Shown here piece by piece: positions 25,266-34,400 of a stretch of 64,000 bases of DNA (the stretch's first letter is position 1; every line of letters starts with the position of its first letter). The notes under the pieces were generated by a model. The model saw only the letters and a program-made list of their open reading frames with translations. It made no database searches and was not told the origin of the DNA. This DNA is from Streptomyces sp. NBC_01476 (lineage in GTDB: Bacteria > Actinomycetota > Actinomycetes > Streptomycetales > Streptomycetaceae), in NCBI RefSeq assembly GCF_036227265.1, contig NZ_CP109446.1:5524001-5588000 (forward strand). The letters are read 5' to 3'. The position numbers and the translations under genes were made by a program.

Positions 25266-26237
25266 TCAGGAGCCGCCGTTGATCGCGGCCTGCGCGATGG
25301 CGCCGCTGGTGGCGTTCCACTTCTCCAGCACCTTGGTGTAGGTGCCGTCGGCGATGATGGCGTCCACCGCCTCCTTCAGGGCGTCCCGCAGCTGGGTGTT
25401 GCTCTTGTCCAGCGCGATGCCGAAGGGTCCGGCGTCGGCAGGCGAGCCGGCCACCTCGAAGTCGTTGCCGCCACCGGACTTCTGCGCGATGTACGCGGCC
25501 ACCGGCGTGTCGTTGAGGTCGGCGACCGCGCCGCCGGCCCTGACCCGGGTCTGCGCCTCGGAGTCGGTGTCGTACGTCTGGACCTTCAGGCCCTTGGAAC
25601 CGCACGCCTTCTTCTGCGCGTTGAAGGCGTCCTCGTAGATCGTGCCGCGCTGGACCGCCACGCTCTGGCCGCACAGGTCGGCGAGCGTCTTGATGTTCTT
25701 GGGGTTGCCCTTCTTCACCAGGAGCGACGAACCGGAGGTGTAGTAGTCGACGAAGTCGACGCCCTTGCCGGTCTTCTTGCCGCTGTCGTCCAGGCCCTGC
25801 TGGCGGGCCTTGGTGTCGCTCATCGCGGACATCACGATGTCGGCGCGGCCGGAGGACAGGGAGGTGATCAGGCCGTCGAACTTGCCGTTGGTGAACTGGA
25901 ACTTCACGCCCAGCTGCTTCGACAGCGCGTCCGCGATGTCCGGGTCGATACCGACGATCTTGCCCTCTTCGGTCTGCTCCATCGGAGCGTACGACGCGTC
26001 GGTGCCGACCTGGATGACACCGGAGTCCTGGTACTTCTTCGGCAGCTTGGCGAAGAGCGGGGCCTTGGCGGCGGCCGACGTCGCGCCCGGCGCGCCGGAC
26101 GAGGGGGCGCCGGACGAGTCGTCCTTCTTGGTCTGGTCGCCGCACCCGGTGATGACCAGGGCGCCGGCGACCGCGATGGCGGCGACCGCGGTGAGACGTG
26201 ACAGGGCGGCCGGGCGCCTGGTGGTACGTGCGGTCAT
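25266..26237 (-). CDS. Amino-acid-binding lipoprotein of ABC importer
   Basis: 323-residue family 3 solute-binding protein. The signal ends in the lipobox VITGC with the acylated cysteine at residue 32, then a Ser/Gly/Ala-rich tether. The mature part begins DSGVIQVGTDASYAPME, characteristic of polar amino-acid binders, and ADIVMSAMSDTKARQ is the matching ligand-pocket region. The ATG at 26237 has GGAGGA well placed; the longer upstream frame is not supported. First gene of the three-gene importer operon. It is divergent from the malic enzyme gene. Confidence 0.94.
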   Translation of the reverse strand: MTARTTRRPAALSRLTAVAAIAVAGALVITGCGDQTKKDDSSGAPSSGAPGATSAAAKAPLFAKLPKKYQDSGVIQVGTDASYAPMEQTEEGKIVGIDPDIADALSKQLGVKFQFTNGKFDGLITSLSSGRADIVMSAMSDTKARQQGLDDSGKKTGKGVDFVDYYTSGSSLLVKKGNPKNIKTLADLCGQSVAVQRGTIYEDAFNAQKKACGSKGLKVQTYDTDSEAQTRVRAGGAVADLNDTPVAAYIAQKSGGGNDFEVAGSPADAGPFGIALDKSNTQLRDALKEAVDAIIADGTYTKVLEKWNATSGAIAQAAINGGS

Positions 26238-26652
26238 CGCTGTGTCCTCCTGCGAGACGGGGGGATTACACCTGCAGGGCTGTGTAAAGGCACACGCCAT
26301 CGAGTACCGGAACCCTGTGTGATCTGTGCATCTTGCCATCCGGACAGCCCCAGGCAGGGTGCCCGTTGTGTCAAAATCGGATAACGGGCGATCCCCGGGC
26401 GCTCACCGGGCCGGTACACCAAGGCCGGACCGCGGTGGGGCCATGCCGATCACATGGGTACTCGTCAGCGGAAACAGTTTTCCGATAGAACGGTTCCTTC
26501 ACCCCTTATCCGGGGCCATGGCGTGCGTGCGGCGCGCCGGGTGTCCGATTGTCGCCACCTCACTCCCTTCTGGCGGTACGGACGCCGAGCCCACCTCTGC
26601 CTGCTCGTTCGGGCGGAGCCTTTCCCTCAAACTTCGACAAATGGGGTCAAAA
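26238..26652. other. Divergent regulatory region, ABC importer / malic enzyme
   Basis: 415 bp without a supported gene. The malic enzyme frame stays open leftwards to 26326, but that part lacks family similarity. The region holds promoters for both operons. An imperfect GTGT-N6-ACAC repeat at 26282-26295 (GTGTAAAGGCACAC) lies 45 bp upstream of the binding-protein start and could be an operator; this is not established. Confidence 0.5.
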
Positions 26653-27927
26653 GTGGCAACGGAGATCGTCAATCCGCTCACCGTCGTGGACACCGACACC
26701 GACACCGACACCGATTCGGGCGCGGGCGCGGGCGCGGGCACCGACAGGGACGCGGACGCCGGAGCGGGCAGACTGCCGGTCGAGCCGGTGTTCGCCCTGC
26801 ACCGCGGCGGCAAGCTGGAGATCGCCTCCACCGTGCCGGTGCGCGACGCGGACGACCTGTCGCTCGCCTACACGCCCGGCGTCGCGGAGGTCTGCACGGC
26901 CATCGCGGACCAGCCGGAACTGGTGAACGACTACACCTGGAAGTCGAACGTGGTCGCGGTCGTCACCGACGGCACCGCCGTGCTGGGGCTCGGCGACATC
27001 GGCCCCGAGGCGTCGCTGCCCGTGATGGAGGGCAAGGCGATCCTCTTCAAGCAGTTCGGCGGCGTCGACGCGGTGCCGATCGCGCTGGCCTGCACCGGGG
27101 TGGACGAGATCGTCGAGACCGTGGTCCGGCTCGCCCCCTCCTTCGGCGGCGTCAATCTGGAGGACATCTCCGCCCCCCGCTGCTTCGAGATCGAGAAGCG
27201 GCTCAAGGAGCGGCTGGACATCCCGGTCTTCCACGACGACCAGCACGGCACGGCGGTGGTCACCCTTGCCGCGCTGCGCAACGCCTGCACGCTCACCGGC
27301 CGGACACTCGGCGAACTGCGCGCGGTCATCTCGGGGGCCGGCGCGGCCGGCGTCGCCATCGCCAAGATCCTGGTCGAGGCGGGCATCGGCGATGTCGCGG
27401 TCACCGACCGCAAGGGCGTGGTGCACGGCGGCCGGGACGACCTCAACCCGGTGAAGCGGGACCTGGTTTCGTATACGAACAAGGCGGGGCTCACCGGCTC
27501 GCTGGAGGAGGCGCTGTCCGGGGCGGACGTCTTCATCGGCGTCTCCGGCGGCACGGTGGCGGAGTCCGCCGTCGCCACGATGGCGAAGGGGGCGTACATC
27601 TTCGCGATGGCGAACCCGACGCCGGAGATCCACCCCGAGGTCGCGCGGAAGTACGCGGCGGTGGTGGCCACCGGGCGCAGCGACTTCCCCAACCAGATCA
27701 ACAACGTGCTCGCCTTCCCCGGCATCTTCGCCGGTGCCCTCCAGGTGCGGGCGTCCGCGATCACCGAGGGCATGAAGCTCGCGGCGGCCGAGGCGCTGGC
27801 GGCGGTCGTCGCCGGGGAACTCGCCGCGGACTGCGTGATCCCCTCGCCCTTCGACCCGCGCGTCGCGCCCGCCGTCACCGCGGCCGTCGCGGCGGCCGCC
27901 CGCGCGGAGGGCGTCGCCCGGCGCTGA
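26653..27927 (+). CDS. Malic enzyme (NAD(P)-dependent), bacterial short type
   Basis: About 424 residues. The acidic N-terminal tail contains a (Asp-Thr)n run and Gly-Ala repeats absent from most homologues. The malic-enzyme core starts at VFALHRGGKLEIAS, with the substrate region SLAYTPGVAEVC, the metal site FHDDQHGTAVV, and the Rossmann nucleotide loop ISGAGAAGVAIAKIL. It oxidatively decarboxylates malate to pyruvate, supplying NADPH or NADH. The start is uncertain: GTG 26653 has GGGG eight bases upstream; ATG 26641 would add four residues. No C-terminal phosphotransacetylase-like domain is present. Confidence 0.92.
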   Translation: MATEIVNPLTVVDTDTDTDTDSGAGAGAGTDRDADAGAGRLPVEPVFALHRGGKLEIASTVPVRDADDLSLAYTPGVAEVCTAIADQPELVNDYTWKSNVVAVVTDGTAVLGLGDIGPEASLPVMEGKAILFKQFGGVDAVPIALACTGVDEIVETVVRLAPSFGGVNLEDISAPRCFEIEKRLKERLDIPVFHDDQHGTAVVTLAALRNACTLTGRTLGELRAVISGAGAAGVAIAKILVEAGIGDVAVTDRKGVVHGGRDDLNPVKRDLVSYTNKAGLTGSLEEALSGADVFIGVSGGTVAESAVATMAKGAYIFAMANPTPEIHPEVARKYAAVVATGRSDFPNQINNVLAFPGIFAGALQVRASAITEGMKLAAAEALAAVVAGELAADCVIPSPFDPRVAPAVTAAVAAAARAEGVARR

Positions 27928-27933
27928 CCGGCG

Positions 27934-28053
27934 CGCCGCGCCTTCGTCGTCCGCGTCGTCATCTGCGTCGTCATCTGGGTCGTCGTCTGGGTCGTCGCCT
28001 GGGTCGTCTGCGTGCCTCCGCCCGAGGGGTGCGCGGACGACGAAGGCGCGGCG
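27934..28053. repeat. 22-bp perfect inverted repeat enclosing tandem 12-mers
   Basis: Positions 27934-27955 and 28032-28053 are exact inverse complements over 22 bp (left arm begins CGCCGCGCCTTCGTCGTCCG). The ~76-bp loop contains about five degenerate units of a 12-mer of the form GGTCGTCGTCTG (27956-28010). It starts 7 bp after the malic enzyme stop, so it should also act as its terminator. Confidence 0.8.
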
Positions 28054-28121
28054 GCCCGTGCGTGAGGTGTCACAGACGCGCGCTGTTCCCTACCGGCCGG
28101 TAGGGATCGTAGGGTCGGGAC

Positions 28122-29084
28122 ATGTTTGCTGTGTACGCCGCGCGCATCGATGCCGAGCAGCCGCTCAACGGGCTGGAGTCGGGAGAGCGGCCCGGGCCGC
28201 GGGAGCGGGACGGGTGGAGCCGGGTCACGGTGCGGGCCGCCTCGCTCAACCACCACGACCTGTGGTCACTGCGGGGGGTGGGCCTGAGCGAGAAGAGCCT
28301 GCCGATGATCCTCGGCTGCGACGCGGCAGGTGTGGACGAGGACGGCAACGAGGTCGTGCTCCACTCCGTGATCGGCCAGTCCGGTCATGGGGTGGGGCCG
28401 TACGAGCGGCGGTCCATCCTCACCGAGCGCTACCAGGGCACCCTCGCCGAACAGGTGACCGTACCCACCTGGAACCTGCTGCCGAAGCCGAAGGAGCTCT
28501 CCTTCGAGGAGGCGGCCTGCCTGCCGACGGCGTGGTTGACCGCGTACCGGATGCTCTTCACCAACGCCGGGGTACGGCCAGGGGACGCGGTGCTGGTGCA
28601 GGGCGCGGGCGGCGGTGTCGCGACCGCGGCGATCGTACTGGCGAAGGCGGCCGGCCTGCGGGTCTACGCGACCAGCCGGGACGCGGCCAAGCGGGAACGG
28701 GCGGCACGGCTCGGCGCGCACGGCGTCTTCGAGCCCGGCGCGCGGCTGCCGCAGCGGGTCGACGCGGTGATCGAGACGGTCGGCGCGGCCACCTGGTCGC
28801 ACTCCATCAAGTCGCTGCGCCCCGGCGGCACCCTGGTGATCTCGGGCGCCACCAGCGGGCCCAACCCGCCCTCCACCGAGCTGAACCGGATCTTCTTCCT
28901 GGAGCTGAAGGTCGTCGGCTCCACCATGGGCACCAAGGAGGAGCTGGAGGACCTGCTCTCCTTCTGCGCGGCCACCGGCGTACGGCCGGTGATCGACTCC
29001 GTGCTGCCGATGGACCGCGCCCGCGAGGGCTTCGAACAGCTCGCGGCGGGCGAGGTGTTCGGCAAGGTCGTCCTGACGCTCTGA
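28122..29084 (+). CDS. MDR-family zinc-type alcohol dehydrogenase / quinone oxidoreductase-like
   Basis: 320 residues of the medium-chain dehydrogenase/reductase superfamily. The N-terminal GroES-like domain has VRAASLNHHDLWSLRGVG. The Rossmann part starts at LVQGAGGGVATAAIVLAKAA. The catalytic zinc ligands of classical alcohol dehydrogenases (GHE motif, structural cysteines) are not evident, which points to a quinone oxidoreductase-like, zinc-free member. Substrate unknown. The ATG at 28122 is supported by the family N-terminus. The gene lies downstream of the malic enzyme and its large inverted repeat, so it probably has its own promoter. Confidence 0.88.
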   Translation: MFAVYAARIDAEQPLNGLESGERPGPRERDGWSRVTVRAASLNHHDLWSLRGVGLSEKSLPMILGCDAAGVDEDGNEVVLHSVIGQSGHGVGPYERRSILTERYQGTLAEQVTVPTWNLLPKPKELSFEEAACLPTAWLTAYRMLFTNAGVRPGDAVLVQGAGGGVATAAIVLAKAAGLRVYATSRDAAKRERAARLGAHGVFEPGARLPQRVDAVIETVGAATWSHSIKSLRPGGTLVISGATSGPNPPSTELNRIFFLELKVVGSTMGTKEELEDLLSFCAATGVRPVIDSVLPMDRAREGFEQLAAGEVFGKVVLTL

Positions 29085-29161
29085 CTCCTCAGGTCCGTCC
29101 CCGCGGCGCCGGTGGGGCGGGGGTCGCGGCGGGGGTCGCGGCGGGGGTCGCGGCGCCGGTG

Positions 29162-30154
29162 CTAGTGCCCGCCCAGGGCCGCCGCGATGCGGGCCGCCGC
29201 CGCGGACAGGTGGCGGCGCACCTCGCGCAGCCGGCCGTCGTCCACACCGCGGTCGCGGGCCGCGTCGCGGATGTCGTCGCGGAAGCGGTCCAGCAGCCGT
29301 TCGAGATCGCGCAGCGGGTCCTCGGAGGGCGGGGTGTCGTCCTCCTTCACCGGGTACGGGGCGGGCGGTGACCAGTTCCACGGCGTGGTGGGAGCGTCCA
29401 TCCGGCCGGCGCCCGTGCCCGCGCCCGTACTCGCACCCGCGCCCGCGCCCGCACCGGCTCCCGCGCCCTTTCCGAAGCCGCCCGGCTGGCCGAACTGCCC
29501 CAGCTCGCGGGTGAGTTCGGCCAGCCCCTCGCGCAGGCCGGTCTGCCAGTCGCCACCCTTGGCGTAGGTCTGCACCTGCTCCTGGACCTGCCGGGCGATG
29601 CGCTGCACCTCGTCGCGGGCGCTGTCCATCGCGTCCCGGGCCGCCTTCGCCTGCTGCCGGGCGTCGTGCGCCTCCTCCTTGGCGCGGCGGCTCTCCTCCT
29701 TTGCCCGCCGGGCTTGTTCCTTCCACTCCTGCTTGTCGTACCGGGCATCACCGTCCTGTGGCGCGGTACGGGCCTGCTGGGCCGCCGCCCGCACCTCGCG
29801 GCGCAGATCGCCGGCCGCGCCCCTGACGTCCTCGCGGATCTCGGCCGCCAGGGTGGAGACCGACTCGCGGATCTCCGCCTCCAGACCGGCGATCTCGTCG
29901 GCGCGGTCGGCCAGTTCGGCCCGCCCGGCGTCGGTGAGCGCGTAGACCTTCCGGCCGCCCTCGGTGGAGTGGGTGACCAGGCCCTCCTTCTCCAGCTTGG
30001 CGAGCCGCGGGTAGACGGTGCCGGCCGAGGGCGCGTAAAGGCCCTGGAAGCGCTCCTCCAGCAGGCGGATCACCTCGTAGCCGTGGCGGGGGGACTCGTC
30101 CAGCAGCTTGAGCAGGTAGAGCCGGAGCCTGCCATGGGCGAAAACGGGGGCCAT
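29162..30154 (-). CDS. PadR-family regulator with long coiled-coil C-terminus
   Basis: 330 residues. The PadR winged helix occupies ~1-85 (FAHGRLRLYLLKLLDESPRH, GYEVIRLLEERF, PSAGTVYPRLAKLEKEGLVT). Unlike typical PadR proteins (~110 or ~180 residues), it continues into a long charged coiled coil (~95-200: QARRAKEESRRAKEEAHDAR) and then a low-complexity Gly-Ala repeat (GAGAGAGASTGAGTGAG) and a helical C-terminus. It starts one base after the stop of the DUF4097 gene, so the two are co-transcribed. It probably represses the operon through the palindromes at 31050-31081. Confidence 0.88.
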   Translation of the reverse strand: MAPVFAHGRLRLYLLKLLDESPRHGYEVIRLLEERFQGLYAPSAGTVYPRLAKLEKEGLVTHSTEGGRKVYALTDAGRAELADRADEIAGLEAEIRESVSTLAAEIREDVRGAAGDLRREVRAAAQQARTAPQDGDARYDKQEWKEQARRAKEESRRAKEEAHDARQQAKAARDAMDSARDEVQRIARQVQEQVQTYAKGGDWQTGLREGLAELTRELGQFGQPGGFGKGAGAGAGAGAGASTGAGTGAGRMDAPTTPWNWSPPAPYPVKEDDTPPSEDPLRDLERLLDRFRDDIRDAARDRGVDDGRLREVRRHLSAAAARIAAALGGH

Positions 30155-30155
30155 G

Positions 30156-31016
30156 TCAGATGTCCTTCCGCAGCGAAGTCGGGTCCCCGTCGGTCAGATC
30201 GTCCAGCGGTGGCCGCCGGAGCAGTGCTATGGCGCCGGAGACGGTGGTGGCCCGCAGCCGGGCGCCCCCACCGCCGATCCGGCCGGTGATTCTCTTGGCC
30301 CCCCACTGGCCGGTGACACGCAACTCGTCGAAGGCGCAGGAGACATGACCGCTGGTCGTGTTCGCCTCCACCTCGGCGTCGCCCGGCTCGGGGATGCGGA
30401 TCGCGATCTCACCGGAGACCGTGGTGAGCCGCACCTGGGCTCCGGCCGAGGGGTCCAGGTCGAGCACCATGTTGCCGCTCACCGAGTCCGCCCTCACCTG
30501 GGAGCCGCTGCCCTCGACCACGGTGAGGTCGCCGGAGACCGTGTTCACCCGCAGATCACCGGAGACCGACTGCGCCTCGACGCTGCCGGCCACCGTATTG
30601 GCCCGTACCGGGCCGGTGAGGCCGACCAGCGTGGTGTCGCCGCCGACGCCCTGGACGCTGGTCGACCCGGAGATCCCGGAGATCACCGCGCCCGCGCCGA
30701 CTACGCCGACCTCGACCGCGGTGCTCTGCGGCACGGCCAGCGAGATCACCGCGTGCCGCCGCCAGCCCTTGCGGTCCCACCACTTGAGGAAGCCCTTCCA
30801 CGGCAGATCCTCGTACGTCACGGTCAGCGTCGTGCCGCGCAACTCCACCTTCAGCGGAGGCCCTTCGAGTTCGGTGACCTCCAGCCGGGCGGGCCCGCCG
30901 TCGGTGCCGACCACATTGACGGCACCGTTGACGATCCGCACGTTCAGGGTGTCCACCCGCTCGGTGAAGACGAACTTCTCGGGTTCGGTGACGGTCCGGT
31001 CCGACGTGCCGCTCAT
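30156..31016 (-). CDS. DUF4097-family beta-strand repeat protein
   Basis: 286 residues built of repeating short beta strands (for example VRANTVAGSVEAQSVSGDLR, VNTVSGDLTVVEGSGSQV), the DUF4097 parallel-beta pattern. No signal peptide is visible, so it is probably cytoplasmic. Its partner is a PadR regulator; the pairing of DUF4097 with PadR or LiaF-like regulators suggests a role in envelope stress sensing, but no activity is known. First gene of the two-gene operon, preceded by a strong palindromic operator 34 bp upstream of its ATG. Confidence 0.85.
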   Translation of the reverse strand: MSGTSDRTVTEPEKFVFTERVDTLNVRIVNGAVNVVGTDGGPARLEVTELEGPPLKVELRGTTLTVTYEDLPWKGFLKWWDRKGWRRHAVISLAVPQSTAVEVGVVGAGAVISGISGSTSVQGVGGDTTLVGLTGPVRANTVAGSVEAQSVSGDLRVNTVSGDLTVVEGSGSQVRADSVSGNMVLDLDPSAGAQVRLTTVSGEIAIRIPEPGDAEVEANTTSGHVSCAFDELRVTGQWGAKRITGRIGGGGARLRATTVSGAIALLRRPPLDDLTDGDPTSLRKDI

Positions 31017-31049
31017 CGTGCCCCTCCTCGGGTAGGCCAGTAACGCAAC

Positions 31050-31081
31050 ATATCGCGTCTCTCGGAAGACACGATATATCG
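31050..31081. promoter_or_regulatory. PadR-type palindromic operator before DUF4097-padR
   Basis: Inverted repeat ATATCGCGTCT (31050-31060) / AGACACGATAT (31067-31077) with one mismatch, overlapping the perfect palindrome CGATATATCG (31072-31081). AT-rich palindromes with a TATCGCGATA-like centre are typical PadR operators, and the site stands out in a GC-rich background. It sits at the expected promoter position of the operon. Confidence 0.75.
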
Positions 31082-31181
31082 CGTGAGGCGGAAGTCAAGC
31101 GGTTCCGCACCGGTCCCGCCCGCCGGCCCCCTTACGGGTCCGCGGCACCTGCTCTTCCGCGGCGCCCACGCGCCCACGCGC

Positions 31182-31367
31182 CTACGCGTCCTCGTCGTCT
31201 TCGTCGTCGAGCCGCGCCAGCCAGGTGGCCAGCCGCTCCACCGGGATCTCGAACTCCGGGTTGAGGTCGACGAATTCGCGCAGCCGGTCGGCCAGCCAGT
31301 CGAAGCTGACCTCCTCCTCGCCGCGCCGGTCGGCCAGTTCCTCGATGCCGCGGTCGGTGAAGTACAT
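31182..31367 (-). CDS. DUF6104-family small acidic protein
   Basis: 61 residues, beginning MYFTDRGIEELADRRGEEEV and ending in a run of Asp/Glu. It matches a small protein family widespread in Streptomyces and annotated DUF6104; function unknown, no membrane segment or cysteine. The ATG is preceded by CCGGAG. It follows the kgd terminator on the same strand and so is probably transcribed on its own. Confidence 0.8.
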   Translation of the reverse strand: MYFTDRGIEELADRRGEEEVSFDWLADRLREFVDLNPEFEIPVERLATWLARLDDEDDEDA

Positions 31368-31434
31368 GCGTGTGCTCCGGAAGGAAAAAGAGGGCGACAG
31401 ATGGGGGCGGGGGTGTGGGGGAGAGGGGGGTACG

Positions 31435-31471
31435 CCCGGGGGCCCGTACCGGGAAGGTACGGGCCCCCGGG
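31435..31471 (-). terminator. kgd terminator hairpin
   Basis: Perfect 16-bp stem (CCCGGGGGCCCGTACC at 31435-31450; inverse at 31456-31471) with a 5-nt loop, starting 22 bp after the kgd stop on the - strand. It separates kgd from the DUF6104 gene. Confidence 0.9.
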
Positions 31472-31492
31472 AAGGACGGGGCGGGCCGGAGG

Positions 31493-34400
31493 TCAGATCT
31501 CGAAGACCTCGTTGACCAGTTCCTCCTGCTGCTGCGCGTGCCGCTTCGCGGAACCGACCGCGGGCGAGGACGAGGACGGGCGCGAGACGCGGCGGAGCCG
31601 GTCCGCGTTGTCCGGAGCCGCACCCAGGACCAGGTCCAGGTGGTCGATCAGGTTGAGCGCGATGAACGGCCAGGCACCCTGGTTGGCCGGCTCCTCCTGG
31701 GCCCAGACGAACTTCTGCGCCTTGGTGTAGGGGGCCAGCGCCGCCTGCAGCTCCAGTGCCGGCAGCGGGTAGAGCCGCTCGATGCGCAGGAAGGCGATGT
31801 CGGTGGCACCGCGCTTGTCCCGCTCGGCGATCAGGTCGTAGTAGACCTTGCCGGAGCAGAAGACGACCTTGCGGACCGCCTCCGGCTCCACCGAGTGGTC
31901 ACTGATGATCGGCTGGAACTGGCCCTTGGTGAAGTCCTCGGCCTTCGACGCCGCCGCCTTCAGCCGGAGCATCGACTTCGGGGTGAAGACGATCAGCGGC
32001 TTGTGGTGCGGGTTGTGCACCTGCCAGCGCAGCAGGTGGAAGTAGTTGGCCGGGGTGGTCGGGTAGGCCACCGTCATGTTGTTCTGCGCGCACAGCTGCA
32101 GGAACCGCTCGATCCGGGCCGAGGAGTGGTCCGGGCCCTGGCCCTCGTAACCGTGCGGCAGCAGCAGGGTGACGCCGGAGGTCTGGCCCCACTTCTGCTC
32201 GGCCGCCGAGATGTACTCGTCCACCACCGACTGGGCGCCGTTGACGAAGTCGCCGAACTGCGCCTCCCACATCACCAGCGCGTCCGGCCGGGCCAGCGAG
32301 TAGCCGTACTCGAAGCCCATCGCCGCGTACTCGCTGAGCAGCGAGTCGTAGACGTTGTAACGGGCCTGGTCCTCGGTCAGGTACTGCAGCGGGGTGTACT
32401 CGTCACCGGTGTGCTGGTCGACGAGGACCGCGTGCCGCTGGCCGAAGGTGCCGCGGCGGGTGTCCTGGCCGGCCAGCCGGACCGGGGTGCCCTCCATCAG
32501 CAGCGAGCCGATCGCCAGCGTCTCGCCCATGCCCCAGTCGATGGTGCCGTCGTCCACCGAGGTGGCGCGGCGCTGGAGCTGCGGCATCAGCCGCGGGTGG
32601 ACCGTGATGCCGTCCGGGATGTTGACCTGGGACTCGGCGATCCGCTTGACGACCTCCTGCGAGACGCTGGTGTCGACCGCGACCGGGAACTCGGCCTGGA
32701 CGGCGGACGGCTGCGGCTCGGACGGCTGCGAGGTGACCTCGCGGACCTCCGCGAAGACCTTCTCCAGCTGGCCCTGGAAGTCCTGGAGCGCCTGCTCCGC
32801 CTCCTCCAGGGTGATGTCGCCCCGGCCGATCAGCGACTCGGTGTAGAGCTTGCGCACCGAGCGCTTCTTGTCGATCAGGTTGTACATCAGCGGGTTGGTG
32901 AACTGCGGGTTGTCGCCCTCGTTGTGGCCGCGGCGGCGGTAGCAGATCACGTCGATCACGACGTCCTTGTTGAACGCCTGCCGGAACTCGAAGGCCAGCC
33001 GGCCCACCCGGACCACGGCCTCCGGGTCGTCGCCGTTGACGTGGATGATCGGCGCCTCGATCATCCGGGCCACGTCGGTGGCGTACATCGACGAGCGGGA
33101 CGCCTCGGGCGCCGCGGTGTAGCCGACCTGGTTGTTGATCACCACGTGCACGGTGCCGCCGGTGCGGTAGCCGCGCAGCTGCGACATGTTCAGCGTCTCG
33201 GCGACGACACCCTGGCCGGCGAAGGCCGCGTCGCCGTGCAGCGCGATCGGCAGCACGGTGAAGTCGGTGCCCGCCTTGTTGATGATGTCCTGCTTGGCGC
33301 GCGCGATGCCCTCGATGACCGGGTCGACGGTCTCCAGGTGCGACGGGTTCGCCGCCAGCGACACCTTGATCTGCTCGCCGTCCAGGCCGGTGAAGGTGCC
33401 CTCCGCGCCCAGGTGGTACTTCACGTCGCCGGAGCCGTGCATCGACTTCGGGTCGAGGTTGCCCTCGAACTCGCGGAAGATCGTGGCGTACGACTTGCCG
33501 ACGATGTTCGCCAGCACGTTCAGCCGGCCGCGGTGGGCCATGCCGATCACGGCCTCGTCCAGGCGCGACTCGGCGGCGGCGTCCAGGACCGCGTCGAGCA
33601 GCGGGATGACGGACTCGCCGCCCTCCAGCGAGAACCGCTTCTGGCCGACGTACTTGGTCTGCAGGAAGGTCTCGAACGCCTCGGCCGCGTTCAGCCGGCG
33701 CAGGATGCGCAGCTGCTCCTCGCGCTCCGGCTTGGCGTGCGGGCGCTCGATGCGGTCCTGGATCCACTTGCGCTGCTTGGGGTCCTGGATGTGCATGAAC
33801 TCGACGCCGACGGTCCGGCAGTACGAGTCGCGCAGCACCCCGAGGATGTCCCGGAGCTTCATCAGCGACTTCCCCGCGAAGCCGCCGACCGCGAACTCAC
33901 GCTCCAGGTCCCACAGGGTGAGCCCGTGCTCCAGCACGTCCAGGTCCGGGTGCTTGCGCTGGCGGTACTCCAGCGGGTCGGTGTCGGCCATCACATGGCC
34001 GCGGACCCGGTAGGAGTGGATCAGCTCGAAGACCCGGGCGGCCTTGGTGACGTCGTCCTCGTGCGCGGTGTCGATGTCGGTGCGCCAGCGGACCGGCTCG
34101 TACGGGATCCGCAGCGCCGCGAAGACGTCGTCGAAGAAGTCGTTCTCGCCGAGCAGCAGCTGGTTCATGATCCGCAGGAACTCGCCGGAGGCGGCGCCCT
34201 GGATCACCCGGTGGTCGTAGGTGCTGGTCAGCGTCATGACCTTGGAGATGCCCAGCTTGTTCAGGGTGTCCTGCGAGGTGCCCTGGAACTCGGCCGGGTA
34301 GTCCATCGAGCCGACACCGAGGATCATCGACTGACCGGGCATCAGGCGCGGGACCGAGTGCACGGTGCCCAGGCCGCCGGGGTTGGTCAGCGACGCGGTG

